The notes below the pieces were generated by a model, which ran no database searches, was not told the DNA's origin, and was given only the letters and a program-made list of their open reading frames with translations. Shown piece by piece: positions 25,872 through 35,479 of a DNA stretch of 64,000 nt; the first letter of the stretch is position 1; every line of letters starts with the position of its first letter. The stretch is from contig NZ_LPUX01000064.1 in assembly GCF_001651865.1 (NCBI RefSeq), positions 248,001 through 312,000 of the forward strand, read 5' to 3'. The stretch comes from Sinorhizobium glycinis (GTDB lineage Bacteria > Pseudomonadota > Alphaproteobacteria > Rhizobiales > Rhizobiaceae). Position numbers and translations under genes: made by a program.

Positions 25872-27202
25872 CGACACTCCAGCAGTTCAGGATAAGAGCC
25901 ACCGGCCACGACGCGACTGCCGAAATCCAGTCGGCAATCGATCAGGCCTCCGCCCGCGGCGGCGGCCGGGTGTCGCTGCTGGGCGGTGAGCACGTTTCGG
26001 CCGGGCTTGTCCTGAAGAGCGGCGTCGAACTGCATCTCGCCGACGACGCCTTGCTTCGCTCCGTTCCGGAGTACGACGCGTATCGTCACACGACGGTCAC
26101 CGTAATCGCCGAAAAATCGAACAGGGGCATGATCGTCGCCCGGAACGCCGAAAATGTGCGGATCACCGGACCGGGCAGGATCGAGGCGGGCGGCGAGCAC
26201 TTCATCACAGGCGACGACCCGGATGTCGGCACCTTCATTCCGGCAGAATTCCGGCCCCGCGTGATCGTCTTCGAGAGGTGCCGTGGCGTCGGTCTCGACG
26301 GTCTTCAGGTCGCGGGTTCGCCGATGTGGACACTGCACCTCGCCGATTGCGAAGACGTCACCATCCGCAACGTCACAGTCACGAACGACCGGCGGCTGCC
26401 GAACACCGACGGCATCGTCCTCGACGCCTGCCGCCGCGTGCTGATCGAAGACTGCGCAATATCGACGGCGGACGACGGCATATGCCTGAAGACGAGCGCC
26501 GGCCCGGACGGCACGGCGATCGGGACCTGCCAAAATGTCATGGTCCGCCGCTGCTCCGTTTCGAGCCTGAGCTGTGCGCTGAAACTCGGCACAGAATCCT
26601 TCGGGGATTTCAGCAGTATCACTTTCGAGGACTGCAAGATCAGCGACTCCAATCGCGGTCTGGGCCTGTTCTCGCGTGACGGCGGGCACATGCGAAACAT
26701 TCGCTTCTCGCGCATCGAGGTCGATTGCCGTGAAACGCCCGATGGTTTCTGGGGCTCCGGCGAGGCGCTGACCGTGACGGTGGTCGACCGTCGACCCGAG
26801 CGCCAGGCGGGAGCCATCGAGAACCTTCTGGTGGAAGCGATCAGCGGCCGCATGGAGGGGGCGATCAATCTCGTCTCCACCTCCGCAGCCGGCATCCGCA
26901 ATGTCGCGCTTCGCGGCATCACGCTTGCCCAGGAGCCCGGACCGCTTGGTACCGGCCTTCGCTACGATCTGCGGCCGACCTTTGCGGACATTGCTCCGAG
27001 TGCCGAAGCGGCAGGACGGGCCAACGCCTGGACTCGCGGCGCCGACGGCCGGATCCTCGGGCTTATCGACTACCCGGGCGGCAGGCCGGCGATCTATCTG
27101 CGGGGCGTCGAGGGGCTGGTCGCCGAGGGCGTGACGGTCAAGCGTCCGGCACCATTGCCGGAAGGCTGGAATGGAGAGGATATCGTCGAAGAGACGAATT
27201 GA
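25868..27202 (+). CDS. GH28-family polygalacturonase-like glycosidase
   Basis: 444 residues of right-handed beta-helix. The GH28 acid motifs NTDGIVLD and TADDGICLKT (three catalytic aspartates) are present. The GHG and RIK motifs of classical polygalacturonases are not recognisable; the region reads SSLSCALKLGTES, as in the exo-acting or rhamnogalacturonan-type branches. There is no signal peptide. It probably hydrolyses galacturonic-acid-containing oligomers in the cytoplasm. The start is GTG at 25868, overlapping the GH105 stop by four bases. Confidence 0.88.
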   Translation: MTTLQQFRIRATGHDATAEIQSAIDQASARGGGRVSLLGGEHVSAGLVLKSGVELHLADDALLRSVPEYDAYRHTTVTVIAEKSNRGMIVARNAENVRITGPGRIEAGGEHFITGDDPDVGTFIPAEFRPRVIVFERCRGVGLDGLQVAGSPMWTLHLADCEDVTIRNVTVTNDRRLPNTDGIVLDACRRVLIEDCAISTADDGICLKTSAGPDGTAIGTCQNVMVRRCSVSSLSCALKLGTESFGDFSSITFEDCKISDSNRGLGLFSRDGGHMRNIRFSRIEVDCRETPDGFWGSGEALTVTVVDRRPERQAGAIENLLVEAISGRMEGAINLVSTSAAGIRNVALRGITLAQEPGPLGTGLRYDLRPTFADIAPSAEAAGRANAWTRGADGRILGLIDYPGGRPAIYLRGVEGLVAEGVTVKRPAPLPEGWNGEDIVEETN

Positions 27203-27321
27203 CTGAGGGGCACGGGAGAGTGCGCGGTTTCGCGCATCCGCTCCAAATTACCAGACTCGATCACGTCCATGTTTTTCGGGCAAAGCGACCCAAGACCATG
27301 GCGATCTACCGGGAGCAGGCG

Positions 27322-28416
27322 ATGGGAGATCTCAAGCTTAAGAACCTCAACAAGTCGTTCGGCGCGGTTCACGTCCTGCACGACGTGAACCTTCGGATCG
27401 ACAATGGCGAGTTCGTCGTCTTTGTCGGTCCGTCGGGCTGCGGCAAGTCGACCCTGTTGCGCATCATCGCCGGTCTCGAGGACGTCACTTCCGGTTCGAT
27501 CGCCATCGGAGGACGGGATGTCGGCGCGTTGTCGCCGGCCGAGCGAAAGATCGCCATGGTCTTCCAGTCCTATGCGCTCTATCCGCATATGAGCGTACGC
27601 AAGAACCTCGCCTTCGGGCTCGAGAACCTGAAATTCAAGCGGGCCGAGATCGACGCGCGGATCACGGAAGCCGCCCGCATGCTGGCAATCGAGCCCTATC
27701 TCGACCGCCGGCCCAAGCAGCTTTCCGGCGGGCAGCGCCAGCGCGTGGCGATCGGCCGGGCGATCGTGCGCGATCCGGACATCTTCCTGTTCGACGAACC
27801 GCTCTCCAATCTCGACGCGGCGCTCCGCGTCCAGACGCGCGCGGAAATCACCAAGCTGCACCGCGAGATGCAGACGACGATGATCTATGTCACCCACGAC
27901 CAGGTCGAGGCGATGACAATGGCCGACAAGATCGTCGTGCTCAGGGCCGGCCGCATCGAGCAGGTGGGAACGCCGCTGGAACTCTTCGACCATCCGCGCA
28001 ACCTCTTCGTCGCGGGCTTCCTCGGCTCGCCGCGCATGAACATCTTGAAGGGCAGGATCACCATCGGAGACGATCGGAGCGTCCTCGTCGACGTCGGCTA
28101 CTCGACCCTGCTCAGGACCGACGTCGATTCCACCACCGTCGCCGCAGGACAGGAGGTCCTTGCCGGTGTCCGGCCGGCGCATTTCGCCCTTGCCGACGCC
28201 GAAGGCCTGCCTTTCGAGGTGCAATATCACGAGAGCCTCGGCACGGAGACCTACGTCTACGGCAAGCTGCAGGGACAGTCGGAGCAGGTCATCGTCCACC
28301 AGCCCGGCCACTTCGCGCCAGCGCCAGGCGCGATCCTGAAGATCATGCCGCTCGACGGCCGGCTGCATGTCTTCGATCCGGCAAGCGAACTTGCGCTCGC
28401 CCGAGGGAGGGCTTGA
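27322..28416 (+). CDS. ABC transporter ATPase (MalK/UgpC type) of the pectin locus
   Basis: 364 residues: Walker A GPSGCGKST, Q-loop VFQSYALYPHM, signature LSGGQRQRVA, Walker B IFLFDEPLSNLD, H-loop VTHD, then the C-terminal regulatory (TOBE/OB) domain of the MalK group. It powers the importer with the two permeases downstream and the binding protein at 20770-22047. The ATG at 27322 (MGDLKLKNL) was chosen for the GGAG seven bases upstream; an ATG at 27298 is possible. A 119-base gap precedes it and its stop lies just before the permease ATG. Confidence 0.94.
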   Translation: MGDLKLKNLNKSFGAVHVLHDVNLRIDNGEFVVFVGPSGCGKSTLLRIIAGLEDVTSGSIAIGGRDVGALSPAERKIAMVFQSYALYPHMSVRKNLAFGLENLKFKRAEIDARITEAARMLAIEPYLDRRPKQLSGGQRQRVAIGRAIVRDPDIFLFDEPLSNLDAALRVQTRAEITKLHREMQTTMIYVTHDQVEAMTMADKIVVLRAGRIEQVGTPLELFDHPRNLFVAGFLGSPRMNILKGRITIGDDRSVLVDVGYSTLLRTDVDSTTVAAGQEVLAGVRPAHFALADAEGLPFEVQYHESLGTETYVYGKLQGQSEQVIVHQPGHFAPAPGAILKIMPLDGRLHVFDPASELALARGRA

Positions 28417-28418
28417 CC

Positions 28419-29408
28419 ATGGCTAGGGCGACAGGACTCGCGGACCGCGCGCTCGACCTCGTCATGGCGCTCGTCGAAGCACCGATCAACGCCATCGAGC
28501 GGCTGATCGGCAGGGGGCGGATGCCCTACGTCTTCCTGGCGCCGAACCTGGTGCTCTTCGGCATCTTCACTTTCCTGCCGATCGCGATCGCCGTCGGCTA
28601 CGCCTTCACCGGCGGCACCGAACTGCTCATCTCGGATCGCCCGTTCGTCGGCCTCGACAATTTCCGCAAGCTTTTGACCTGCGAGAGCTACCTCGTGCCG
28701 GGAAGCTGCGAGGAATCGCTCTTCTGGACGGCGATCTGGAACACGCTCTGGTTCGTCGGCTTCAACGTCGCCGGCACGCTTCTCGTCGCCCTCGTCACGG
28801 CGCTGATCCTCAACCGGGCGATCGCCGCGCGCGGATTCTTCCGGGCGATGTTCTTATATCCGGTCCTTCTTTCACCCGTCGTCATCGGCCTGATCTGGAA
28901 ATGGTTCCTCGACCGCAACGGGCTGCTCAACGTCTTTCTGCAGATGCTCGGCGTGCCGCCGGAAATCTTCCTCCTCGACGTCGGCTGGTCCCGTTTCTTC
29001 GTGGTCGTCGTCTCGGTCTGGTTCCACATGGGCTTCTATACGCTGATCCTGCTCGCCGGGCTGCAGGCGATCCCCAAGGACCTTTACGAGGCGGCGGCGA
29101 TCGACGCCGCCACGCCGTCGCGCACTCTCTTCCGGATAACGCTCCCGCTCCTCGCCCCCAACCTGCTGGTCGTGCTGATCCTGCTGATGATCAAGTCGGT
29201 GCAGATCTTCGACGAGGCCTGGGTGCTGACCAATGGCGGCGGCCCCGGTACGGCCAATACATTTCTCGTCCAATACATCTACCAGATGGCCTTTGCCGGT
29301 GACCTCCGGCTGTTCGGCCTCGCCTCGGCCGCCTCGGTCCTCATGGGGCTGGTGCTTCTGGTGCTCACCCTGGTGCAGCTGCGCCTCGGCAAGAAGGTGG
29401 AGTCCTGA
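28419..29408 (+). CDS. ABC transporter permease (MalF type) of the pectin locus
   Basis: A 329-residue inner-membrane protein with six predicted membrane segments (first MPYVFLAPNLVLFGIFTFLPIAI) and the EAA loop AAAIDAATPSRTLFRITLPLL that contacts the ATPase. The ATG at 28419 has GGGAGG eight bases upstream; the in-frame TTG at 28413 is too close to that site. It lies between the ATPase and the second permease with spacings of 2 bases each. Confidence 0.93.
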   Translation: MARATGLADRALDLVMALVEAPINAIERLIGRGRMPYVFLAPNLVLFGIFTFLPIAIAVGYAFTGGTELLISDRPFVGLDNFRKLLTCESYLVPGSCEESLFWTAIWNTLWFVGFNVAGTLLVALVTALILNRAIAARGFFRAMFLYPVLLSPVVIGLIWKWFLDRNGLLNVFLQMLGVPPEIFLLDVGWSRFFVVVVSVWFHMGFYTLILLAGLQAIPKDLYEAAAIDAATPSRTLFRITLPLLAPNLLVVLILLMIKSVQIFDEAWVLTNGGGPGTANTFLVQYIYQMAFAGDLRLFGLASAASVLMGLVLLVLTLVQLRLGKKVES

Positions 29409-29410
29409 TC

Positions 29411-30469
29411 ATGTCCGCCAATGTCAGTGCCATCGGCTTTTTCACACGCACCCGGCGCGCCGGCCGGATCGACGTCACCGACATCCTTTCCTGGCTGTGG
29501 CTGATCGGCGGCACGCTCGCCGTGCTGGTGCCGGTTCTCTGGGCCGGGATGTCATCGCTCAAACCCGAGGCGGAGATCACCCGCTTTCCGCCGACGCTGC
29601 TGCCGCGCACGGCGGTGCAGGTGGACGTCCAGGGCTTCGACAAGCCCTTTAGCCTCTGGAACGTGACGGTCGAAGGCGAAAGCCGGGAAATGGCAATGGT
29701 CCGCCGCATCGGGCTCAAGGCGCAGATGGTCGATCCGGACAATCCGGGCAAGCCCGTCAGCGTCGACACCAGGAGCATCTCGCCGGTCCAGCGGCTGACC
29801 GTCGCGACCGAGAACTACACCGATCCGCTGACCCGCTTCAGCTTCCTGACCTTTCTCCAGAATTCGGTTTTCGTCACCTTCGTCGCGACCATCCTGACGC
29901 TGATCGTCAACGCGCTGGCGGCCTTCGCCCTGTCGAAATACCGCTTCCGCGGCGACAAGACGATCTTCGTGCTGATCATCTCGACGCTGATGATCCCGCT
30001 GACCGTCGTCATGGTGCCGGCCTATCTCGTCATCGTCGGCGTCGGTCTCGTCGACAATCTCTGGGGCGTCATCATCCCGACGGTCGCCTCGCCGACCGGC
30101 GTGTTCCTGCTCCGCCAATACATGCTGACAATACCGGACGAGCTGATCGAGGCGGCGCGGGTCGACGCGGCAAGCGAGTTCCGGATCTTCTGGCGCATCG
30201 TCCTGCCGCTGACCGCGCCGGCGCTCGCCGTTCTGGCGATCTTCTCGGTGCTCTGGCGGTGGAACGACTTCCTGTGGCCCCTGATCGTCTTGAGCAGCCG
30301 CGAGAACTTCACCCTCCAGGTCGGGCTCAATGCCTTCCAGGGCGAGTTCTCGGTGCAATGGCACTATATCTTGGCCATGACCTTCCTGAGCCTCGTGCCG
30401 GTGACGCTGGTGTTCCTCTTCCTGCAGCGCTACATCACCACCGGCATTGCCGGCACGGGGATGAAGTAG
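29411..30469 (+). CDS. ABC transporter permease (MalG type) of the pectin locus
   Basis: 352 residues, longer than the usual 280 because of a periplasmic insert of about 90 residues after the first membrane segment (VDVQGFDKPFSLWNVTVEGESREM...). The EAA loop AARVDAASEFRIFWRIVLPLTAPALA is intact. It is the last gene of the operon and is followed by a RIME-type inverted element. Confidence 0.93.
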   Translation: MSANVSAIGFFTRTRRAGRIDVTDILSWLWLIGGTLAVLVPVLWAGMSSLKPEAEITRFPPTLLPRTAVQVDVQGFDKPFSLWNVTVEGESREMAMVRRIGLKAQMVDPDNPGKPVSVDTRSISPVQRLTVATENYTDPLTRFSFLTFLQNSVFVTFVATILTLIVNALAAFALSKYRFRGDKTIFVLIISTLMIPLTVVMVPAYLVIVGVGLVDNLWGVIIPTVASPTGVFLLRQYMLTIPDELIEAARVDAASEFRIFWRIVLPLTAPALAVLAIFSVLWRWNDFLWPLIVLSSRENFTLQVGLNAFQGEFSVQWHYILAMTFLSLVPVTLVFLFLQRYITTGIAGTGMK

Positions 30470-30498
30470 GCGTCCACCGGGTACCACCGGGTGGAATA

Positions 30499-30697
30499 CC
30501 CCCCTCTGCCCTGCCGGGCATCTCCCCCACAAGGGGGGAGATCGGCAAGAAGCACGGTTTTTTCTGCGACATCAAAGTCGCAGATGCCGATACTGCCGAA
30601 GCGACCGATCTGAGCGCGAGGTATTTGATTGAGCGGGACATCGCACCTTGCCAATCTCCCCCCTTGTGGGGGAGATGCCCGGCAGGGCAGAGGGGGG
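30499..30697. repeat. RIME-type rhizobial intergenic mosaic element
   Basis: Two 51-base arms (30499-30549 and 30647-30697) are inverted copies differing at one base. Each contains TCTGCCCTGCCGGGCATC and an inner hairpin CTCCCCC acaa GGGGGGAG. The 97 bases between the arms hold a further hairpin CTGCGAC/GTCGCAG (30564-30583). This is the layout of rhizobial RIME elements. It lies between the convergent ends of the permease operon and the lacI-type gene and may end both transcripts. Confidence 0.85.
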
Positions 30698-30738
30698 TGC
30701 CTCCCTTGAAAGGCGCGGGGATGCTACCCCGCCCGCCC

Positions 30739-31779
30739 CTACCTCCGTGGCGCCGCGATGCTGCCCCTCAGGATCAGCCGGCAGCCGAGCTCGAGCCGAT
30801 GGGCCGGGCGCAGCGGATCGCTGGCGACGAGCCGTTGTTCAAGCAGCGAGAGCGCGGCCGCACCGAGGCGGTCGGCCGGCATCTGGACGGTGCTGAGCGG
30901 CGGCGCGCTGAATTCGCCCGGCACGATATCGTCGAAACCGAGCACCGACACGTCGTCCGGCACGCGGATGCCCGCCTCGGCGAGTGCTTCCAAGCAGCCG
31001 AGCGCCAGATTGTCGGCCGCGCAGAAGATCGCCGTGGCGCCCCTGAGCTTGCGGTCCGCTTCCAGGAGGGCGCGGATCACCTGTTTGCCGTGGCGCGGCT
31101 CGTAGCTCTCCGCGACCACGACCATGTTCTCCGGCGCCGGCAGGCCGGCGACCAGATGGGCATCGACATAGCCGTCGTAGCGCCGCCGGATCGTCGTGCG
31201 ACCCTGCCACGTCAGGTGCAGGATGCGGCGGTGGCCGAGCGACAGCAGATGCTCGGTACCGAGCCGCGCTCCGAAACGGTTTTCGACCGTCACGGTGTCG
31301 ACCAGCATCGAGGGGTCTTCACCGTTGAGGATGACCATCGACTTGTCGAGCGCCGAAAGCGCCCGGATGAGTTCCGGCCTGTCGTCGTTGAGGACGAGGA
31401 TGCCGTCGGCGTTCTCCTCCGCCGCCGCCGCGCCCACCTCGGCCGGATCGAGGCGGGTGCTGGCGCTGACGAAAGGAACGATACGGATCCCTCGCCTCTC
31501 GCATTCGCGCCGTACGCCGTTTAGGATCGTCCAGCTCACCATGTTGAGGTCGCTCTGCGGCGCCGCGTCGCTCGTCAAGGCGAGGAGGACGACGCGCACG
31601 GTCGCGATCGTCGCCTTCTTCCGCCGGCTTTCGAGATAGCCGAGCCGGCGTGCGGATTCGAGGACCCGCTCGCGCACCTCGACGGTCAGCGGTGCGGTGC
31701 CGTTCAGGGCGTGCGACGCCGTGCTGAGCGATACCCCCGCCTCACGCGCCACGTCCTTGAGATTGGTTTTTCGCTCCAC
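30739..31779 (-). CDS. LacI-family transcriptional regulator (probable pectin-locus repressor)
   Basis: 346 residues. The N-terminal helix-turn-helix with hinge helix (TNLKDVAREAGVSLSTASHALNGTAPLT) is followed by a periplasmic-binding-protein-like effector domain (DGILVLNDDRPELIRAL; GATAIFCAADNLALGCLEAL; VSVLGFDDIVPGEFSAPPLSTV). The start was set at GTG 31779, which places the HTH at the usual distance from the N-terminus; an ATG at 31833 would add 18 residues. It lies next to the transporter genes and probably binds the ATGAAAACATTTTCAT sites at 22062 and 22204 (inference). Confidence 0.88.
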   Translation of the reverse strand: MERKTNLKDVAREAGVSLSTASHALNGTAPLTVEVRERVLESARRLGYLESRRKKATIATVRVVLLALTSDAAPQSDLNMVSWTILNGVRRECERRGIRIVPFVSASTRLDPAEVGAAAAEENADGILVLNDDRPELIRALSALDKSMVILNGEDPSMLVDTVTVENRFGARLGTEHLLSLGHRRILHLTWQGRTTIRRRYDGYVDAHLVAGLPAPENMVVVAESYEPRHGKQVIRALLEADRKLRGATAIFCAADNLALGCLEALAEAGIRVPDDVSVLGFDDIVPGEFSAPPLSTVQMPADRLGAAALSLLEQRLVASDPLRPAHRLELGCRLILRGSIAAPRR

Positions 31780-32072
31780 GATCCGATCCCGTTCCGCTGC
31801 TGCAGCGACCTGAATACGCCGGATCCGACGCATGGCGCTGCAGGGCAGCCTGTGCATCAACTCAAACCATATCCGCGCGGCGATCCGCAAGCCTAAAAGC
31901 CTTGGCCTGCAATGGGATCAGCAGTCTGTTTCCCCGCCGCGCCGACATGGCGGCGACGGCACCTTCCTGTGACGCGATGAGGTCGGAGCAGGAGTTTCCT
32001 ATGGAGCCTCCTGAAGCCGGTTGACACGCCTATTCGCAAATGAGAACATAACATGAACAAACGGAGGCTTCC

Positions 32073-32264
32073 ATGACCCACACGGAAGAAGTCATCGAGC
32101 GCGCAATGGCGGCGGTCGCCGCGGTCCGCCGCCAGCGGGAGCGTGATCAGGAGCGGCGACGGCAAGCATTCGGACGTCTACAGTCGGGCCTTCCCCTCCC
32201 GACACTCAAGCGAGGCATGCAACTCTCATTGCAGTTGGAAAAGCGGTCGCGGCGCGAGGCCTGA
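32073..32264 (+). CDS. Small basic hypothetical protein
   Basis: A 63-residue protein rich in Arg, Glu and Gln, probably helical (VIERAMAAVAAVRRQRERDQERRRQ). No family is recognised. Support for a real gene is an ATG with GGAGG seven bases upstream, a TTGACA at 32021 in the 180-base gap before it, and the lack of any other gene there. It converges on bgsA with six bases between the stops. Function unknown. Confidence 0.55.
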   Translation: MTHTEEVIERAMAAVAAVRRQRERDQERRRQAFGRLQSGLPLPTLKRGMQLSLQLEKRSRREA

Positions 32265-32270
32265 CCTGCT

Positions 32271-34280
32271 CTAAGCGGTGCGCGTTCGCCCGAAGGCGCG
32301 CAGCAACAGGTTGACGGAGACCGCCACCTTGTCGATGTCGGGTACTTCCTGGGAATAGTTGCCGGTGTAGAGCTTGATGATCATCTTGTCGCGCTCGAAA
32401 CCGCGCAAGTCGAAATGGAGATGCAGGTAATAGCGCCGCTTGTCGCCGGAACGGCTGATGTCACCGCGCCGCTGGGTCACCTGCTTGAGCTCCGTCCGGA
32501 GCGGCGCGAAGCCTTCGAGGTTCAAGACGACGCGGGTCGACTTGAAGCGCGTTGCGGTCGGAACCGCCACCACCGCCTTATCGAGCGAAAGGCTCACCAG
32601 GCGCCCCGCGATGCCGTCGACCTCCACGGTTTCGTCAAGCCTGAAGGCCTGGAGGAGGCGGCGCGGCTTCTCGAAGCAGATCAGTGAGGCGATGACGAGC
32701 ACGACGATGTTGATCCCCGACCAAAGCGCCGCAACCGTCGAGAATGACCCCTCAATATGCGCGGTCTCCGGGACGATATTGATCAGCAGCCCCACCGCCG
32801 TGACGACGATGAAGCCGGCAATCCAGGTAAAGGTATAGGCATCGAAGAGGTTTTCCTCGTTGCCGCTGCCCTTGGGGGTCACCTTGAAGGGCTTGCCGAA
32901 CGGGCGCACGAGGCTCGAAAGCACCGTCGGCAGCATGCGGAAGGTCGCGAAAGTACCGACGGCGGTGGAGACCAGCGGCAGGTAGCGGATCGGAGCCAGC
33001 CAGAGCATCAGCAGGAAATAGGCGGCCAGCAGCGGCACCTGGTTGGAAACGTAGTCGGAGACGTTCGTGAAATAGAGCGGCAGGGCGCCGAACCAGAGAT
33101 AGACGATCGGGACGAGAAGCACGGCAAAGCGGACAAGATACTGCACGAGCCAGGACATCGGCAGGAACATGATCCGCTGAAAGACGGAGAGGCCCGGCCC
33201 GCGCAAGGGACCGTTATGCAGATAGAGCGTCTGGATTCCGCCCTGGCACCAGCGCTCGCGCTGGACGAAATAGCCGGTCAGGTTCTCGGCCGCCAGGCCC
33301 ATCGACAGCCGTTCGTTCAGGTAGCGGGTCTTGTAGCCCTTGTTGAGCATCGAAAGCGTCGTCAGCAGGTCTTCGGTGATCGACTCGGTCGGGAAACCGC
33401 CGATCATATCGACCGCAGTTCGGCGCGCGATGGAGCAGGAGCCGCAGCAGAAACTCACGTCCCAGCCGTCGCGGCTCGGCGCGATCTCGTCGAAAAACAG
33501 CCGCTGCTCATCCGGCCAGATATTCTCGAGACCAAGATTGGATTGCACCGCATCGACGTTGAAGAAGTGCTGCGGCGTCTGCACGATGCCGATCGTCTCG
33601 TCCAGGAAGAACGGCAAGGTCCGCCTGAGGAAGTGGCGATAGGGCACGAAGTCCGCGTCGAAGATGGCGATGAAGTCGCCGGAGCTGACCCGCAAGCCGT
33701 TGTTCATGTTGCCGGCCTTGGCATGGGCGTTGTCGCTTCGCGTCACATGGATGGCGCCGCGGCCTTCGCAGAAGGTCTTGAGCCAGTCGCGCCGGCCGTC
33801 GTCGAGCACATAAACGGTCAGCTTGTCCTTCGGATAATCGAGCGCCAGCGCCCCGACGATCGTTCGCTCCAGCACGTCGAGAGGTTCGTTGTAGGTCGGT
33901 ATGAAAACGTCGACGCTCGGCAGCTTGCTGTCTGGTTGCGCGAAGAACGCGCTCGCGCGCTGGTCCGCCTCGGCGCTGCGGTCGATATGGCGGCTCATCA
34001 GAATGAGGAACAACACGACCTCGGAAAAGGCGAGGAGCTCCACGATGAACACGAGCCATACCCAATAGAAATTGGCGCCGTCGTTCGGATAGGGCAGAAC
34101 TGTTTCGGTGAAACGCCAGAGCATGTAGCGGAGCCCCACTGCCGCGACGAAGCCACAGGTGATCGCCCGCGCCCAGCTTTGACGGCGCGACCAGTTGGAT
34201 GGCCCGAGCAGGAAGAAGGCGAAGACCAGGAGGGTCGGCGCCAGCGCTAGAAGAGATTGAACCACAGGCTTTCGAACCAT
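32271..34280 (-). CDS. bgsA: Mixed-linkage beta-glucan synthase BgsA (GT2)
   Basis: A 669-residue processive GT2 glycosyltransferase related to cellulose synthase. Catalytic motifs: VDVFIPTYNEP, VYVLDDG, DADF, ESITEDL and QRERW (Q-x-x-R-W). Membrane helices flank the catalytic domain (two N-terminal groups and a C-terminal block about residues 370-540). In S. meliloti, BgsA makes a linear (1-3)(1-4)-beta-glucan and is switched on by c-di-GMP binding to its C-terminal region, which is not a canonical PilZ domain; the corresponding tail (about 550-669) is present here. The start overlaps bgsB by 34 bases. Identity is from gene order and motifs, not alignment. Confidence 0.88.
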   Translation of the reverse strand: MVRKPVVQSLLALAPTLLVFAFFLLGPSNWSRRQSWARAITCGFVAAVGLRYMLWRFTETVLPYPNDGANFYWVWLVFIVELLAFSEVVLFLILMSRHIDRSAEADQRASAFFAQPDSKLPSVDVFIPTYNEPLDVLERTIVGALALDYPKDKLTVYVLDDGRRDWLKTFCEGRGAIHVTRSDNAHAKAGNMNNGLRVSSGDFIAIFDADFVPYRHFLRRTLPFFLDETIGIVQTPQHFFNVDAVQSNLGLENIWPDEQRLFFDEIAPSRDGWDVSFCCGSCSIARRTAVDMIGGFPTESITEDLLTTLSMLNKGYKTRYLNERLSMGLAAENLTGYFVQRERWCQGGIQTLYLHNGPLRGPGLSVFQRIMFLPMSWLVQYLVRFAVLLVPIVYLWFGALPLYFTNVSDYVSNQVPLLAAYFLLMLWLAPIRYLPLVSTAVGTFATFRMLPTVLSSLVRPFGKPFKVTPKGSGNEENLFDAYTFTWIAGFIVVTAVGLLINIVPETAHIEGSFSTVAALWSGINIVVLVIASLICFEKPRRLLQAFRLDETVEVDGIAGRLVSLSLDKAVVAVPTATRFKSTRVVLNLEGFAPLRTELKQVTQRRGDISRSGDKRRYYLHLHFDLRGFERDKMIIKLYTGNYSQEVPDIDKVAVSVNLLLRAFGRTRTA

Positions 34281-35479
34281 TGTGTCAGACGGATGCTGCG
34301 TTTCGAGAAGCGCACCTGCGCCGTTCGCCCCACCTGACAGAAATTGCTGAAATCGGTGTTGAGCGCCGACGGCGCCAGGGCGACGCGGATCCGTGCATTG
34401 CGCTCCTCGGTTTCCGGCTCGTTTGCGGCGAGCGAATCCTTCTCGACGACGGCGGAGCTGCCCTTGACCGCCTGAACCCTGCCCCTGAAGACTTCTCCGC
34501 GACCGAACAGCCGGACCTCCGCATCGCGGCCGGGATAGATCTCGTCGTAATCGACCTCGGGAACGAGAATATCGACGAACAGTTCACGGCAGTCGAGGAT
34601 GCGCATCATCTCGTTGTTCAGGACCACATTGGAACCGCTGACAATGTTCCTGTTCCAGACAACGCCGCTGAACGGCGAGGGAACGGCGGCCGATTCGAGG
34701 CTGCGAACACGCCTCTCCTCCTCCATCAACTGCCGTTCGGTCTGACTCGCCCGCGTTTCGTTCTCGGCGATGCGGGTATTGAGATCGTTGATGCGAACGA
34801 TCACCTCATCCTGGCGCTGGCGCGAATAGGGCACATCGTTCTGGCCGTCGCCCAGCACGAAAATGCCCTGGCGCACGGCATCGAGCCGTTGCTGCAGCAG
34901 GTCGACGGTCAGGTTGCTGATTTCCACCTCGCCGCCCGTCGCGGCGCCGGCGGCCTCCGCCGCCTCGACCATCTTTCGCGTGAAGATTCCCTTCGATTCC
35001 AGTTCCTGCCGACGGTCGAGGTCGACCCTCGCGACCACGTCCTGCGCGCGCGACACCTCGACGCGCTTCTGGAGAATCCGCAGCTCCCGCTCGAGACTGG
35101 CAATGGTCGCGCCCTGGAAGACGTTCATCCGTTGGGCGAGCTCGTCGCGCAGCCCGGCAAGTTCGTCCCGCTCCCGCCGCAGCGCCGTGACGCGCTCGAC
35201 CGCGGTTCCGTGCTCGGCGCGAAGCGATGCGAGAATGGCGCGATTCACGCGCTCATTGCGAATGATCGCGAGCGTTTCGCCTTCCGCCACCGGCGTGCCG
35301 ATCCTTGGCGGCGGCCTGGCAATCTCGCCGTCGATCGGCGCATTGATGACGGCGAAACGCGCGTTGACAGTTCCATCCAGGCTCGTATAGCCGGTCAGTC
35401 CGGGCAGCAGGACGGCGATTGCAAGCGCCAGAAGCAGAATACCGACGGAGATACGCGTAACACGATGGTTCAGGATCAC
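34247..35479 (-). CDS. bgsB: BgsB, membrane-fusion (HlyD-like) protein of beta-glucan synthesis
   Basis: 410 residues. One N-terminal membrane helix (VGILLLALAIAVLLPGL) is followed by a biotinyl-lipoyl-like half (VNARFAVINAPIDGEI), a long coiled-coil region (about 90-260) and a second lipoyl/barrel part (VPSPFSGVVWNRNIVSGSNVV). This is the membrane-fusion protein architecture. BgsB is required with BgsA for mixed-linkage glucan and probably carries the polymer through the periplasm. The start codon is GTG at 35479. It is the first gene of bgsBA and diverges from the bgr operon across a 419-base gap. Confidence 0.87.
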   Translation of the reverse strand: MILNHRVTRISVGILLLALAIAVLLPGLTGYTSLDGTVNARFAVINAPIDGEIARPPPRIGTPVAEGETLAIIRNERVNRAILASLRAEHGTAVERVTALRRERDELAGLRDELAQRMNVFQGATIASLERELRILQKRVEVSRAQDVVARVDLDRRQELESKGIFTRKMVEAAEAAGAATGGEVEISNLTVDLLQQRLDAVRQGIFVLGDGQNDVPYSRQRQDEVIVRINDLNTRIAENETRASQTERQLMEEERRVRSLESAAVPSPFSGVVWNRNIVSGSNVVLNNEMMRILDCRELFVDILVPEVDYDEIYPGRDAEVRLFGRGEVFRGRVQAVKGSSAVVEKDSLAANEPETEERNARIRVALAPSALNTDFSNFCQVGRTAQVRFSKRSIRLTQWFESLWFNLF

